Of a stretch of DNA of 64,000 nucleotides, positions 9,519-18,635 are shown one piece after another. Both the position numbers and the translations under genes were made by a program. Under the pieces are notes generated by a model, which ran no database searches, was not told the origin of the DNA, and saw nothing but the letters and a program-made list of their open reading frames with translations. Source of the stretch: JALOOB01 sp040766655 (GTDB lineage Bacteria > Chloroflexota > Anaerolineae > CG2-30-64-16); the NCBI GenBank assembly GCA_040766655.1, contig JAXGQB010000008.1, forward strand, positions 367,045 through 431,044, read 5' to 3'. Each line of letters starts with the position of its first letter. Position 1 is the stretch's first letter.

Positions 9519-10352
9519 CTAAGGCTGGACGATGACAGGCATGCCGATGTAGGCCGTCTCCCATAGCTTCTTGGCGTGGGCGTTCTCGAGCATGATGCAG
9601 CCGAAGGTGATGCGCGTGCCCACCATGCCGGCCCAGGTCTGGCGTCCCGTCTTCGAATTGTAGGGCAAGCCGTGGATTCCGTTCTCCATCGAGCCTGCCC
9701 AGTAGATGCCCAGCCAGTAAGGCATGTAGAAGTCCCACGTGGAGGCATACGCGTTGCGGAACTTCGATTGGACCTTGAAGGTACCTGTCATGGTGGCGGC
9801 GCCCGGGCGGCCCGTGGAGCAGCGCCAGTCGCCGACGAGAACGCCCCCCTGGTACAGCCAGCAGCGTTGGGCGGAGATCTTGGCCACGAAGCGCGTGCCT
9901 GCGGTTGTGGATGGCGCGGGGCTGCTGCCTCCGGTGGACGCGGATGACCCCGGGACGCGCAGGGTCATGCCCGCGATGATGCGGTTGGGATTCGCGATCC
10001 CGTTTGCGGCAGCCAGTGCTGACGTCGAGACGCCGAGGCGCCGGGCGATGGCTGCCAGGGTGTCGCCCGAGCGAACGACGTAGGTGCTGGTGGACGGCTT
10101 TGCGGTGGTGCCGCTGGTCGCCGAACCGCCCGAGGGAATGACGAGTCGCTGGCCGATCCTGATCAGATTCGGATTCGCGATGCCGTTGGCGCGGATGATG
10201 GCCGTGGTGCTCACGCCGTACCGCCTGGCGATGATGTTGAGCGTTTCGCCGGCCTGGACGACGTGGACGCCGTCGCCCGCGTAGGCAGTGGTCGCGAGCA
10301 GAAGCAGCGAGAGCACCGAAACGACGAAGGTCAGGACGAGCTTCTTGTGCAT
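9519..10352 (-). CDS. Secreted L,D-transpeptidase with two LysM domains
   Basis: 277 residues from the ATG at 10352, which has GGGAGG five bases upstream; longer starts lack a ribosome site. A signal peptide (MHKKLVLTFVVSVLSLLLLATTAYA) is followed by two LysM repeats, each with a GETLN/GDTLA start and a (V/I)STxAxxxANGIANPNxI core, joined by Ser/Thr/Gly-rich linkers. A YkuD domain ends the protein, with the first His in GIHGLPY and the catalytic Cys in ITFGCIML. The family consensus around the Cys is S/T-H-G-C, and here the His is Phe. The likely role is peptidoglycan cross-linking or anchoring outside the membrane. Confidence 0.92.
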   Translation of the reverse strand: MHKKLVLTFVVSVLSLLLLATTAYAGDGVHVVQAGETLNIIARRYGVSTTAIIRANGIANPNLIRIGQRLVIPSGGSATSGTTAKPSTSTYVVRSGDTLAAIARRLGVSTSALAAANGIANPNRIIAGMTLRVPGSSASTGGSSPAPSTTAGTRFVAKISAQRCWLYQGGVLVGDWRCSTGRPGAATMTGTFKVQSKFRNAYASTWDFYMPYWLGIYWAGSMENGIHGLPYNSKTGRQTWAGMVGTRITFGCIMLENAHAKKLWETAYIGMPVIVQP

Positions 10353-10465
10353 CATGTCCTCCCGAGAGCGAACTGGCATCAACAAATATATCATACAGTC
10401 AAACCCGCCGGATGGCAAATGCGGGCCCGCCCCTGTTTATTTTTTGTTCGTGCTTAATTCTATAC

Positions 10466-10494
10466 TTGCGCTAACATTGCACGTGTGATACGAT
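10466..10494 (+). promoter_or_regulatory. Putative promoter of the large secreted protein
   Basis: TTGCGC (10466-10471), a 17-base spacer and TACGAT (10489-10494) resemble a sigma-70 promoter reading right. It would give a leader of about 255 bases before the ATG at 10754. There is no experimental support. Confidence 0.4.
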
Positions 10495-10529
10495 CGGCGC
10501 CAACTTACTCAGCGGGTGGGCAAAGCCGA

Positions 10530-10735
10530 TTCGCTGACATCACGGCAGGTATAGAGCCTGCCGTTAAAAGAGGGTTGCACGGAAGCCCAGACCATAGCGC
10601 TCACCACTTGGCGGTACGGGCAACACCCGGATCGCACCAGGACGTGACATGCGCTCGATACCGAGGCAAGCGACGCCACAACCAAGCGGCGTCGCTTGTC
10701 TGTCTGGCCAACGCAGTTCCGACCCAGATGCATCA
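10530..10735 (+). other. Structured 5' leader, function unknown
   Basis: The 335-base gap before the secreted-protein gene contains two evident hairpins: a GGCAGG/CCTGCC stem near 10543-10562, and an 11-base stem around 10672-10703 (CAAGCGACGCC pairing with GGCGTCGCTTG). The second has no U tract, so it is not a terminator. I compared the leader with the c-di-GMP, SAM and cobalamin riboswitch cores I remember and found no match. No convincing gene lies here. Confidence 0.35.
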
Positions 10736-10753
10736 AGAGGAGTCAGTATCACC

Positions 10754-13700
10754 ATGAGCCACCGCAGGTCCATCCCCTTCGTTTTTCTCATTCTTGTCAC
10801 CCTGTTGGTTTCGCCCGTTGCCTCTGCGCTGCCCGTGCCGGCAGCACCGGGGTTGGCGCCTGCCGCGGCAGGCGATTGGCCAATGCCCTACTATGACGTC
10901 GGACGCACGCGTGCGAACCTGTTCGAGGCGAGCCTTTACCCACCTCTGGAACCGACGCCTGTTTCCTCGGTTCGCTATGACGACCCGACGATTGGCCTGT
11001 CTGCCGCTGTCATGGCGGACGGCATGCTGTTCTGGTATGACGTGGACCAATATGACGTCGGGGGCGACCTGTTGGTCGCCACGGACGCCAGCGGCCAGAA
11101 GCTGTGGTCCTTCAGCGCCATGCCAGGATACAGGCTGGCCTCTGCACCGCCGGTCGTCGCCGGGCAGGAGGTCTTTGTCCTGGAACTGGGCAGTGACGAG
11201 AACTACGAACGCGTCAGCAATGTTGTTGCGCTGGATCGCGGGACGGGCGCCTACCTGTGGCACCGGCCAACCGCTGTGTCCGAAAACCAAGGGCGGATAC
11301 AGCTGCCCATCGCGGTGAAGGACGGCAGGGCCTACCTTACCTGGGAGGATTGGGACGCCTATGAAGGTTATATCACGGCCGTCGATGCCCGCACCGGCCA
11401 GCCATTCTGGTCGACTACGGTGGACAACATCGGAGGCGCCACCGCTTCGGCTTTGGCGATCAGTGGCGACAACCTGATCGCAATGCACTTCAGCACTCTC
11501 GTTGCCTACAACCTGGCCACTGGGGCTGAAGTGTGGGAGGTGGATACCCTGGATGGTGTGGGCCTGGTCGCGCCGGCCGATGATATGTTGGCAGTGGACG
11601 GCAGGGTCGCGGTGGCAAATACCGGCCGCATCTCGGTGCACTCTGCGCAGAGCGGCGCCACGGTGTGGCAAGACGACATCGATTGGAACATCTGTTACTC
11701 TAAGCGCCTGACCCTCGCCTCGGATGGGGCGGTTCTCGCGGTCATGGGCGTATGCGACGACGAATTGGTGACATACGACCTGGTGACGGGGGGCGAGAGG
11801 TGGCGCGCAGCCGTCAGGACCGGCGGGAATCATTGGACCGCCATTGCCAATGGCGTGCTGTATGTGAACGGCATGGACCTTCAGACGTATCTGGAGTACA
11901 TCGCAGCCTATGCGTTGACTTCGGGCGAGCTTCTGGAGCGCATCGACCTGCACCCGTCCAATCAGGTTTCGTCCGGTAATCTGACCGGTCTGGCGGTCGC
12001 CAACGGCCGGCTGTACGCCGCGATGGCTACGCCGTCGGTCGCCAAACTCTGGGATGGCGTGCTGTATGCCTGGGGGGCCGGATCTGCCGGGTCCGATGAC
12101 GGCTATCTTCCACTCTTCAATGAGGACTCGCATGCCGACACCAACCCCGACGCTGCGTCGGAGGTTTCCATCATCCGGCGGGATGGCGCATTCGGGGCCG
12201 AAATCAGTGTGGCCGCCAAAATCGGCGGTCTGCCCGCCACCCTACGTGTGTATCGCGCCGGCGGCCAACTCTACAAGGAGGCGATGGGCTCACCGAACGC
12301 ACATGGCAACGGCTTCTGGATCGTGCCCCTGGAGCACTCCGCAGAGGGGTACGAATACCAGGTCATCCTGGCCGACGGCACTGAGTTGTCCCGGCGCAGG
12401 ATCGTGATGCCGTCCGATCCGGGCCCTGCGGTCGACTTCATCGTCGAGACCAGCAGCCTGGCCTGGATGGCGCCGCCGGCGACGGTCTCCGTCGCGCCCC
12501 ATACGCTACAGCTGGCGCTCCCCTCCGGCTTCCCCGCCAAGGAGACGACCGCGTCCCTCTTCCTGCAGTCACCGGGCATCGGATATCTGACGGTTCCAGG
12601 CGAACGCCTCGGGGACACGATTCGCATCCTCCTGGATGAGAACACCGCGATCAATGGCGAGTTTACTGCGACTGCTGTCGCCAGGGCCGGCATTGTGACG
12701 GCCTTCAGCCCGGACCTCAACCTGGAGATCGACGCTGCGGACCTGCCGGAGGTGCGCGTCGATAGCATTACGGCCATCGCACCCGAACCCAACGGTTCGA
12801 ACACGATGGCAAGGTTCCACTTTGCACGCAGCCGTTCCCCGGTGGACCTCAGCCGGCAGGCCGACGCGCAGATCGCCAGCGTCGTGCCAGATCCGTCCGG
12901 TTACCAGGTGACGCTGTGGGTGCGCACGCCGCCGGAGGACCCGCTCGATCCCCGCACCAGCAAGTGGGAGGTGGGGCTGAACGGGCTCGATGCGGCCGGC
13001 AATGAGGTGGACCGCGTGACCTCGGAAATCCCGGCCGCGCCGGATGGCCGTTACGTGGTCCTGTCAGTCACGCAGCGGGGCACGCAGCCGATCGCCAGCC
13101 TCTCGGCCCTGGGCGCGACGCTGGATGGCGCGCCGGGTGCGGCCGCGTTGGGGTTTGGTCCGGCAAAGATCCTCACCTGTGATCCGCCGGGCACCCCGCC
13201 TGGCCCCGGAAAGCCGTTGAAGCTGACCGACTACCTGAGCTTGACTGTCGAGCTGGGCCTATCTGCCGAATATGCCGCAGGCGGAGGCGCCTCCGCCGCA
13301 ACCTATGTCCAGGGAGATGCCGTCAGCGGGCAGGTCCAGGCTTGCACGGAGGCTGGCGTCCTCGCGGGTGGCGGGGTTCAACTGGGGCCGAAGGTCGGCT
13401 TTGGTGCGGGCGTCAACTTGCGCGGCAAGGATCATGCTGCGCCGGCAAACAGCGGGCAGAAATTCGGCGTCGCCTTGGGTTTTGGCCCTGGTAGCGTCGA
13501 GCTCAGTCACGCCGTGCCGGCTAATTTCGGGGACGGCGGCTATGGACAATTCGGGGTTGCCGTTTCGGTTGTCCCGTCTGCGGGCCTCTCCGCCGGGGCG
13601 ACTTCATATGCTTGTCTCCCTCTTAACGGGCAATCCGAACCCAAGTGTTGTACAGGCCCGCAGTGCGGCCCACAAGACCCGAATCCACCGCCTCCTCCGG

Positions 13701-16153
13701 GCGGCGACCACCCCGATGATACGCTGAGTGTCGTGCTACAGAACGAGACAACCGGCGACCCTCTCGCGTATTGGAGAAATGTTGCCTCCCTGGCCAACCG
13801 CCAGGGGCTGAACGAACTCGCCGCCTACGCACAACACCGCTATCGCGACGCCGCGTATCTGCAGGAGATCCGGGGCTACCCGGCCGGGACAGCATTGAGC
13901 GCGCAGCAGCAGCGGGTGGTGCGTGCATGGGAGTCGAATCGACTCTTGGGCACGGCTTCGATGCTCTCGATCCGCGGTATCATCGTGGCGCAGACAGCCC
14001 AGATCGAGGCGCAGCATGCTAACGTGCTGGCCAACGGGTACTACGCCGAAATGCAGAAGATGCTGTCGTACTATGGCATACCGAATCGCCTGGTCAGCCC
14101 CGACTTCTCGCCGGATGCCCTCGCGGGCAGCCTGCTGGTCATCCCTACCGCGGGCCTGTACGGGCTGAATGCTGATACGACGCTCGCCGCGCGCCTCGAG
14201 CGTTTCGTTGGCCGGGGGGGCACGCTGCTCGTGATGAGCCAGCCCGGGGTTGACGCGCTCGACGTACTGCCGGGCGACTGGCAGCAGGTCGACTACCAGC
14301 AGGACATCTCCTGTTACTCGGACGCCATGACGATCACCCGGTATCACCCGGTCCTGGCAAGCGCCTTCGAACCGACGCTGACTGCGTACGTGGATGGCTA
14401 CATGACCTCCGTGCCGGCCGCGGCAGAGGTGCTGATGCAGCGCACCAAGAATGCGCAGGCTGCGTTCGTCCTCTCCGAGTACGGTCAGGGCCGCATGCTG
14501 GTGACGAATATGTACGATGACTGGGGCCGCACGGTGGGCCAGAGTTCACCCGAGGTGCGCGGGCTGTTCCGAGACGCGGTGCGATGGGCGTCGACCGACG
14601 GCGCAACCCTGCCGGACGTCCGCCCGGGCAGCCCCCTGACACTGAACCTCACGGTCGGCAACGTGGTCGAGGTAGCGACGCAGCAAGTGCAGTGGCTCGT
14701 GCGCGATCCGAACGGCCCCCTGGTCGGGAGCGGCATTCCGATCATCGACCTTCCGTTGCAGGCTGGCGAGAGCGCAACGCGTACAATCACCTTCACGCCC
14801 GGCGCCGGCACCCTGGGCATCTGGTCGATCGGCTACCAACTGCTCGGCGCAGACGGCCAGGTGCTGCAAGGGGAGACCCAGGCCGGCCACTTCATCGTCA
14901 GCAACCCGCCTGTGGTCCTCTCTTCCACGGTGCAGGCTGACCAGGGTGCCGGCAGGCAGCCCGATGGTGTGATGTCTGCTGACGTGGGCCTGGCGTTGGA
15001 CAAACCGGCCTACAAGCCGGGCGAGAATGTCAGGGCCACGCTCGGCATCGCCCTGTCCGATCCCGGTGCGGTTGGCAGCCTCAGAGTCCTCGTCTCACTG
15101 GGTGAGACGACTGCGGAACGGCAGGTTCCCGCATCAGCCAGCCAGCAGCTTGTCTTCGATCTGCCTGCGGATTTCAGCGGCAACGGCCTGCTCTTCTACG
15201 GTGTATACGAGGCGACATCGGGCCAGGGGCTGTACCTGAACACCCGCTGGGTGCAGCCCGCGGGCGAGGCGATCACTGTCGTACCGGCAGCACCCTCCTA
15301 CGAACCTGGCGATACGGTCACGCTCAACATCAGCGGCGCGTATCAGGGCAAGCTCTTCGTCGAGGGCGCGGACTTCGCCCGGACGATCGACGTCCAGGGC
15401 CAGGGATCGGTCGCCTTCGAACTGCCTGGCGTGCTCTCAAGCGGCCCGGTCCGGGTATCGTACGAGGATGCAGGCTCTCAACGGACCGCACGCTTCGACA
15501 TCACGGGTCCCCGCGTGACGGTCGCCGGCATGAAGACCGCGCAACCGGTCGTCGCTGCGGGCGCAGAGGCGGTGGTGGAGGCACGCGTCATCAGCGACAG
15601 GGGGCTGGACGTCCGCATCACCGGCCAAATGGTGGACGGGAATAACTATGCCTTCCCGGTCGGCGGCGCCACGCATTCCCTGGTTGCCGGCGAACAGACC
15701 CTGACCATGACCGTGCCCATCAGCACCACGACCAGCGGCAGCGTGCGTCTCGAGCTGGCGATCGCGGACGCCGCGCGGACCGGTGTGGTCTACGTGGAGG
15801 CGCACCGGTATTTCACCATCGATGCACCGGTCCTGCAGGAGATACGGACGGCAGACGGCCAGTTGGGCAGAGACACGCCGAATGAGATCCTGCTCGACTG
15901 GTACAGCCCTTCGGCGCGGACGGTTAACGTCGGCGTCTGGCTGGACGGCGCACCGGTGTTCTCGGGCCCAATTGGACTTGCCGGCGGCTTCCAGACGACC
16001 AGGACGCTGCTTCCGCCGGGCCTGCCGGCGGGCAGCCATGAAGTGTACGCCGAGGCCGGGTGGGGCGACGGCCTGACGACCCATGCGTCTGGCATCATCA
16101 CCGTGGAGGGCGCGGGGAGCGTGCGTCTCTTCCTGCCTCTCGTGGTGCGGTAG
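10754..16153 (+). CDS. Very large secreted protein: PQQ-type beta-propeller plus Ig-like regions
   Basis: 1799 residues from the ATG at 10754, preceded by AGAGGAG. A signal peptide (MSHRRSIPFVFLILVTLLV, ending near ASA) is followed at about residues 30-480 by repeated blades such as VVALDRGTGAYLWHR and ITAVDARTGQPFWST, typical of PQQ-like (BamB/quinoprotein-like) beta-propellers. Residues 480-1050 look beta-rich. Around residues 1080-1320 is a segment with a possible glutamine-amidotransferase-like or flavodoxin-like fold (VIPTAGLYGLNAD, GTLLVMSQPG). Several Ig-like or CARDB-like repeats follow (LDKPAYKPGENVRATL, YEPGDTVTLNISG). It ends in VRLFLPLVVR, a C-terminus I associate with exported Chloroflexota proteins. 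It is probably a surface or extracellular protein; the substrate is unknown. Confidence 0.85.
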   Translation: MSHRRSIPFVFLILVTLLVSPVASALPVPAAPGLAPAAAGDWPMPYYDVGRTRANLFEASLYPPLEPTPVSSVRYDDPTIGLSAAVMADGMLFWYDVDQYDVGGDLLVATDASGQKLWSFSAMPGYRLASAPPVVAGQEVFVLELGSDENYERVSNVVALDRGTGAYLWHRPTAVSENQGRIQLPIAVKDGRAYLTWEDWDAYEGYITAVDARTGQPFWSTTVDNIGGATASALAISGDNLIAMHFSTLVAYNLATGAEVWEVDTLDGVGLVAPADDMLAVDGRVAVANTGRISVHSAQSGATVWQDDIDWNICYSKRLTLASDGAVLAVMGVCDDELVTYDLVTGGERWRAAVRTGGNHWTAIANGVLYVNGMDLQTYLEYIAAYALTSGELLERIDLHPSNQVSSGNLTGLAVANGRLYAAMATPSVAKLWDGVLYAWGAGSAGSDDGYLPLFNEDSHADTNPDAASEVSIIRRDGAFGAEISVAAKIGGLPATLRVYRAGGQLYKEAMGSPNAHGNGFWIVPLEHSAEGYEYQVILADGTELSRRRIVMPSDPGPAVDFIVETSSLAWMAPPATVSVAPHTLQLALPSGFPAKETTASLFLQSPGIGYLTVPGERLGDTIRILLDENTAINGEFTATAVARAGIVTAFSPDLNLEIDAADLPEVRVDSITAIAPEPNGSNTMARFHFARSRSPVDLSRQADAQIASVVPDPSGYQVTLWVRTPPEDPLDPRTSKWEVGLNGLDAAGNEVDRVTSEIPAAPDGRYVVLSVTQRGTQPIASLSALGATLDGAPGAAALGFGPAKILTCDPPGTPPGPGKPLKLTDYLSLTVELGLSAEYAAGGGASAATYVQGDAVSGQVQACTEAGVLAGGGVQLGPKVGFGAGVNLRGKDHAAPANSGQKFGVALGFGPGSVELSHAVPANFGDGGYGQFGVAVSVVPSAGLSAGATSYACLPLNGQSEPKCCTGPQCGPQDPNPPPPPGGDHPDDTLSVVLQNETTGDPLAYWRNVASLANRQGLNELAAYAQHRYRDAAYLQEIRGYPAGTALSAQQQRVVRAWESNRLLGTASMLSIRGIIVAQTAQIEAQHANVLANGYYAEMQKMLSYYGIPNRLVSPDFSPDALAGSLLVIPTAGLYGLNADTTLAARLERFVGRGGTLLVMSQPGVDALDVLPGDWQQVDYQQDISCYSDAMTITRYHPVLASAFEPTLTAYVDGYMTSVPAAAEVLMQRTKNAQAAFVLSEYGQGRMLVTNMYDDWGRTVGQSSPEVRGLFRDAVRWASTDGATLPDVRPGSPLTLNLTVGNVVEVATQQVQWLVRDPNGPLVGSGIPIIDLPLQAGESATRTITFTPGAGTLGIWSIGYQLLGADGQVLQGETQAGHFIVSNPPVVLSSTVQADQGAGRQPDGVMSADVGLALDKPAYKPGENVRATLGIALSDPGAVGSLRVLVSLGETTAERQVPASASQQLVFDLPADFSGNGLLFYGVYEATSGQGLYLNTRWVQPAGEAITVVPAAPSYEPGDTVTLNISGAYQGKLFVEGADFARTIDVQGQGSVAFELPGVLSSGPVRVSYEDAGSQRTARFDITGPRVTVAGMKTAQPVVAAGAEAVVEARVISDRGLDVRITGQMVDGNNYAFPVGGATHSLVAGEQTLTMTVPISTTTSGSVRLELAIADAARTGVVYVEAHRYFTIDAPVLQEIRTADGQLGRDTPNEILLDWYSPSARTVNVGVWLDGAPVFSGPIGLAGGFQTTRTLLPPGLPAGSHEVYAEAGWGDGLTTHASGIITVEGAGSVRLFLPLVVR

Positions 16154-16184
16154 ACGCAGGGTGCCCGCGCCGGCCGGGGCCAGG

Positions 16185-16214
16185 TTGCGGGAAGTGCCGG
16201 ACGTGCATTATAAA
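16185..16214 (+). promoter_or_regulatory. Putative galE promoter
   Basis: TTGCGG (16185-16190), an 18-base spacer and TATAAA (16209-16214) lie 33 bases before the galE ATG, in the 94-base gap after the secreted-protein gene. Confidence 0.4.
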
Positions 16215-16247
16215 GAGCCGTAACGACACGCACGAAAGGATTCCCTC

Positions 16248-17225
16248 ATGAAGGTTCTGGTCACCGGCGGCGCGGGATACATCGGCAGCACGGTCGCCCA
16301 GCAGTTGCTGGACGCGGGACACCTGGTCACCGTGCTGGACAACCTGTCCAGCGGACACCGGCCGGCGGTGCCGCCCGGCGCCACGTTCGTGCGCGGGGAG
16401 ACGCTGGACCGCGCGCTGCTGGACGGCGTCCTGCAGGCCGGTGGCTTCGATGCGATCCTGCACTTCGCGGCCTTCATCGAGGCCGGCGAATCGATGCGCG
16501 AGCCGGGCCGCTTCTTCCGCAACAACGTCACCGGCAGCCTGCAGCTGGTCGATGCGGCGGTGGCCCACGGCGTGGGACGCTTCGTCTTCTCCTCCACTGC
16601 GGGCGTGTATGCCAGCAAGGACGGCCCGCTGCTGGAGGAGGATGCGGTGGGGCCGGCCAGCGTCTACGGCGCGACGAAGCTGATGGTTGAGCAGGCGCTG
16701 GAGTGGTATCACCGGATTCACGGCCTGCGGGTGGCAGTGCTGCGTTACTTCAACGCCGCGGGTGCGTCCGGCGAACGCGGGGAAGCGCACCGGCCGGAGA
16801 CGCACCTGATCCCACTGGTGCTGCAGGTGGCGCTGGGCCAGCGGCAGCAGATCGCCATCTTCGGCGATGACTATCCCACGCCCGACGGCACGTGCGTGCG
16901 CGACTACATCCACATCGGGGACCTCGCAACGGCCCACGTCCTGGCGCTGGAGGGGCTGGCCGGCTCGCCGTTCCTTCGGTTCAACCTGGGCAACGGCGCG
17001 GGATACTCGGTGCGCGAGGTGATCGAGGTCGCGCGGCACGTCACCGGACATCCGATCCCGGCCACGGTGCAGCCGCGCCGCGCGGGCGACCCGGCCATCC
17101 TGATAGCGAGCAGCGACAGGATACGGGGCGCGCTCGGCTGGCGGCCGCGGCACGCCGAGCTCGGGGAGATCATCGAGAGCGCCTGGCGCTGGCACCTGGG
17201 GCATCCGCACGGGTACAGCGACTGA
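16248..17225 (+). CDS. galE: UDP-glucose 4-epimerase
   Basis: 325 residues. The NAD-binding Rossmann glycine motif is at the N-terminus (MKVLVTGGAGYIGSTVAQQL). The catalytic Ser/Thr region is FSSTAGVY, and the YxxxK pair is in SVYGATKLMVE. LRYFNAAGAS and CVRDYIHIGDLATAHVLAL are hallmark blocks of the GalE family. The enzyme interconverts UDP-galactose and UDP-glucose. An AAAGGA site precedes the ATG. It is followed 81 bases later by galK, so the pair is a Leloir-pathway operon, without galT in view. Confidence 0.95.
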   Translation: MKVLVTGGAGYIGSTVAQQLLDAGHLVTVLDNLSSGHRPAVPPGATFVRGETLDRALLDGVLQAGGFDAILHFAAFIEAGESMREPGRFFRNNVTGSLQLVDAAVAHGVGRFVFSSTAGVYASKDGPLLEEDAVGPASVYGATKLMVEQALEWYHRIHGLRVAVLRYFNAAGASGERGEAHRPETHLIPLVLQVALGQRQQIAIFGDDYPTPDGTCVRDYIHIGDLATAHVLALEGLAGSPFLRFNLGNGAGYSVREVIEVARHVTGHPIPATVQPRRAGDPAILIASSDRIRGALGWRPRHAELGEIIESAWRWHLGHPHGYSD

Positions 17226-17306
17226 CGCGTGCGGCTTGCACGCCGTCGTCCGGGATCCTGCTACGGCTGGCGCCTGGGTCCAATCTGAACGATATCGGGA
17301 GCATCC

Positions 17307-18458
17307 ATGGCCGTTGAAGAAGTGGTCTACCAGACATTCGAGGAGCGCTTCGGCGAGGCCCCGGCGATCGTCGTGCGCGCGCCGGGCCGCGTCAACCTGA
17401 TCGGCGAGCACACCGATTATAACGATGGCTTCGTGATGCCGCTGGCGATCGACCGGGCCAGCTGGATCGCGCTGCGGCCGCGGCCCGACCGCCGGGTGAT
17501 CGTCCACGCGCTCGATTTCGGCGAGCAGGATGCGTTCGACCTGGACGACCTGGCGCCCCGCCGCGGCTCGTGGTCCGATTACGTGCGCGGGGTGGCCTGG
17601 GCGCTGCTGCAGCATGGCTACGCATTGGCGGGCTGGGAGGGCGTGCTGGCCGGCGACGTGCCGATCGGCGCGGGGCTCTCGTCGTCGGCTGCGCTGGAGT
17701 TGGTTGTGGCGCGCGCGTTCGCTGCGGTGTCCGGCTGGCCATGGGACGCAGCGCACATGGCGCGCGTCTCGCAGGTTGCCGAGAACCAGTGGGTGGGCAT
17801 GAACTGCGGGATCATGGACCAGATGATCTCGGCCGCGGGCGTTGCGGACCACGCGCTGCTGATCGACTGCCGCACGCTGGAGACCCGGCCGCTGCCGCTG
17901 CCCGCAGGGACGGCCGTGGTGGTGCTCGACACGACCACACGGCGCGGTCTGGTGGATTCGGCCTACAACGCGCGCCGGGCCCAGTGTGAGGCCGCGGCCG
18001 CGCACCTGGCTGCCCCTGCACTGCGCGACGTCACGCTCGACCAACTGGAGGCCGCTCGGGGCGCGCTCGACGCGTTGACCTACCGCCGCGCGCGGCACGT
18101 GATCACGGAGAACGATCGTGTGCTGCAGGCGTGCGATGCGATGGCCGCGGGCGACGCTGCCGCGTTGGGCCGGCTGCTGGACGCCAGCCACGCCAGCCTG
18201 CGGGACGACTTCGAGGTTTCCAGCCACGAGCTGAACGTCATCGTGGAGGTGGCCCAGGCTCACCGGGCATGCCTGGGTGCGCGCATGACGGGCGCTGGCT
18301 TCGGCGGCTGCGCGGTCGCGCTGGTGGCTGAGGGCGGGCTGGCGGATTTCGTGGTGCACGCCATCGCGGGCTACACTGCGGCCACTGGTCTGGTCCCGCG
18401 CGTTTACGTGTGCCGCGCGACGGATGGGGCCGCGGTCGTGCGCGGCGTGGCGGTGTAG
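17307..18458 (+). CDS. galK: Galactokinase
   Basis: 383 residues of the GHMP kinase superfamily. The galactokinase signature is present (APGRVNLIGEHTDYNDGFV), along with the phosphate-binding motif (GDVPIGAGLSSSAALEL) and the third GHMP motif (GARMTGAGFGGCAVALV). NCGIMDQMIS carries the conserved Asp that acts as the catalytic base in the family. It phosphorylates galactose to galactose-1-phosphate, feeding the GalE step encoded just upstream. The 177-base gap after it, up to the convergent chrA, holds nothing I can support. Confidence 0.95.
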   Translation: MAVEEVVYQTFEERFGEAPAIVVRAPGRVNLIGEHTDYNDGFVMPLAIDRASWIALRPRPDRRVIVHALDFGEQDAFDLDDLAPRRGSWSDYVRGVAWALLQHGYALAGWEGVLAGDVPIGAGLSSSAALELVVARAFAAVSGWPWDAAHMARVSQVAENQWVGMNCGIMDQMISAAGVADHALLIDCRTLETRPLPLPAGTAVVVLDTTTRRGLVDSAYNARRAQCEAAAAHLAAPALRDVTLDQLEAARGALDALTYRRARHVITENDRVLQACDAMAAGDAAALGRLLDASHASLRDDFEVSSHELNVIVEVAQAHRACLGARMTGAGFGGCAVALVAEGGLADFVVHAIAGYTAATGLVPRVYVCRATDGAAVVRGVAV

Positions 18459-18635
18459 GGGCGAAGATGGCAGACCCGAGGGACGCAGGGAGCGTGATTC
18501 TGCGCCATGGCGCGCCCGGCGTCGCTATCATCGCCCGGTAGTGACGTGACGCGCATGGGCCAGTGCGCCGAGGCGATGCGCGCGGTGTCCTGGGGGCGCG
18601 TGGCCGCGGTGGTCACGGGTCTGGCGCACTGGCCC

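Noticed and set aside
10530..10735. c-di-GMP riboswitch
   Set aside because: The conserved core elements I would expect, including the GNRA loop and receptor, are not present in order.
10509..10736. 75-codon leftward frame before the secreted protein
   Set aside because: It lies in the leader of the opposite gene, with unnatural composition and no ribosome site.
16098..18359. Long antisense frame (753 codons) over galE and galK
   Set aside because: It is the mirror of two well-supported genes, is rich in Arg, His and Ala, and has no recognisable domain; such frames are common in GC-rich DNA.
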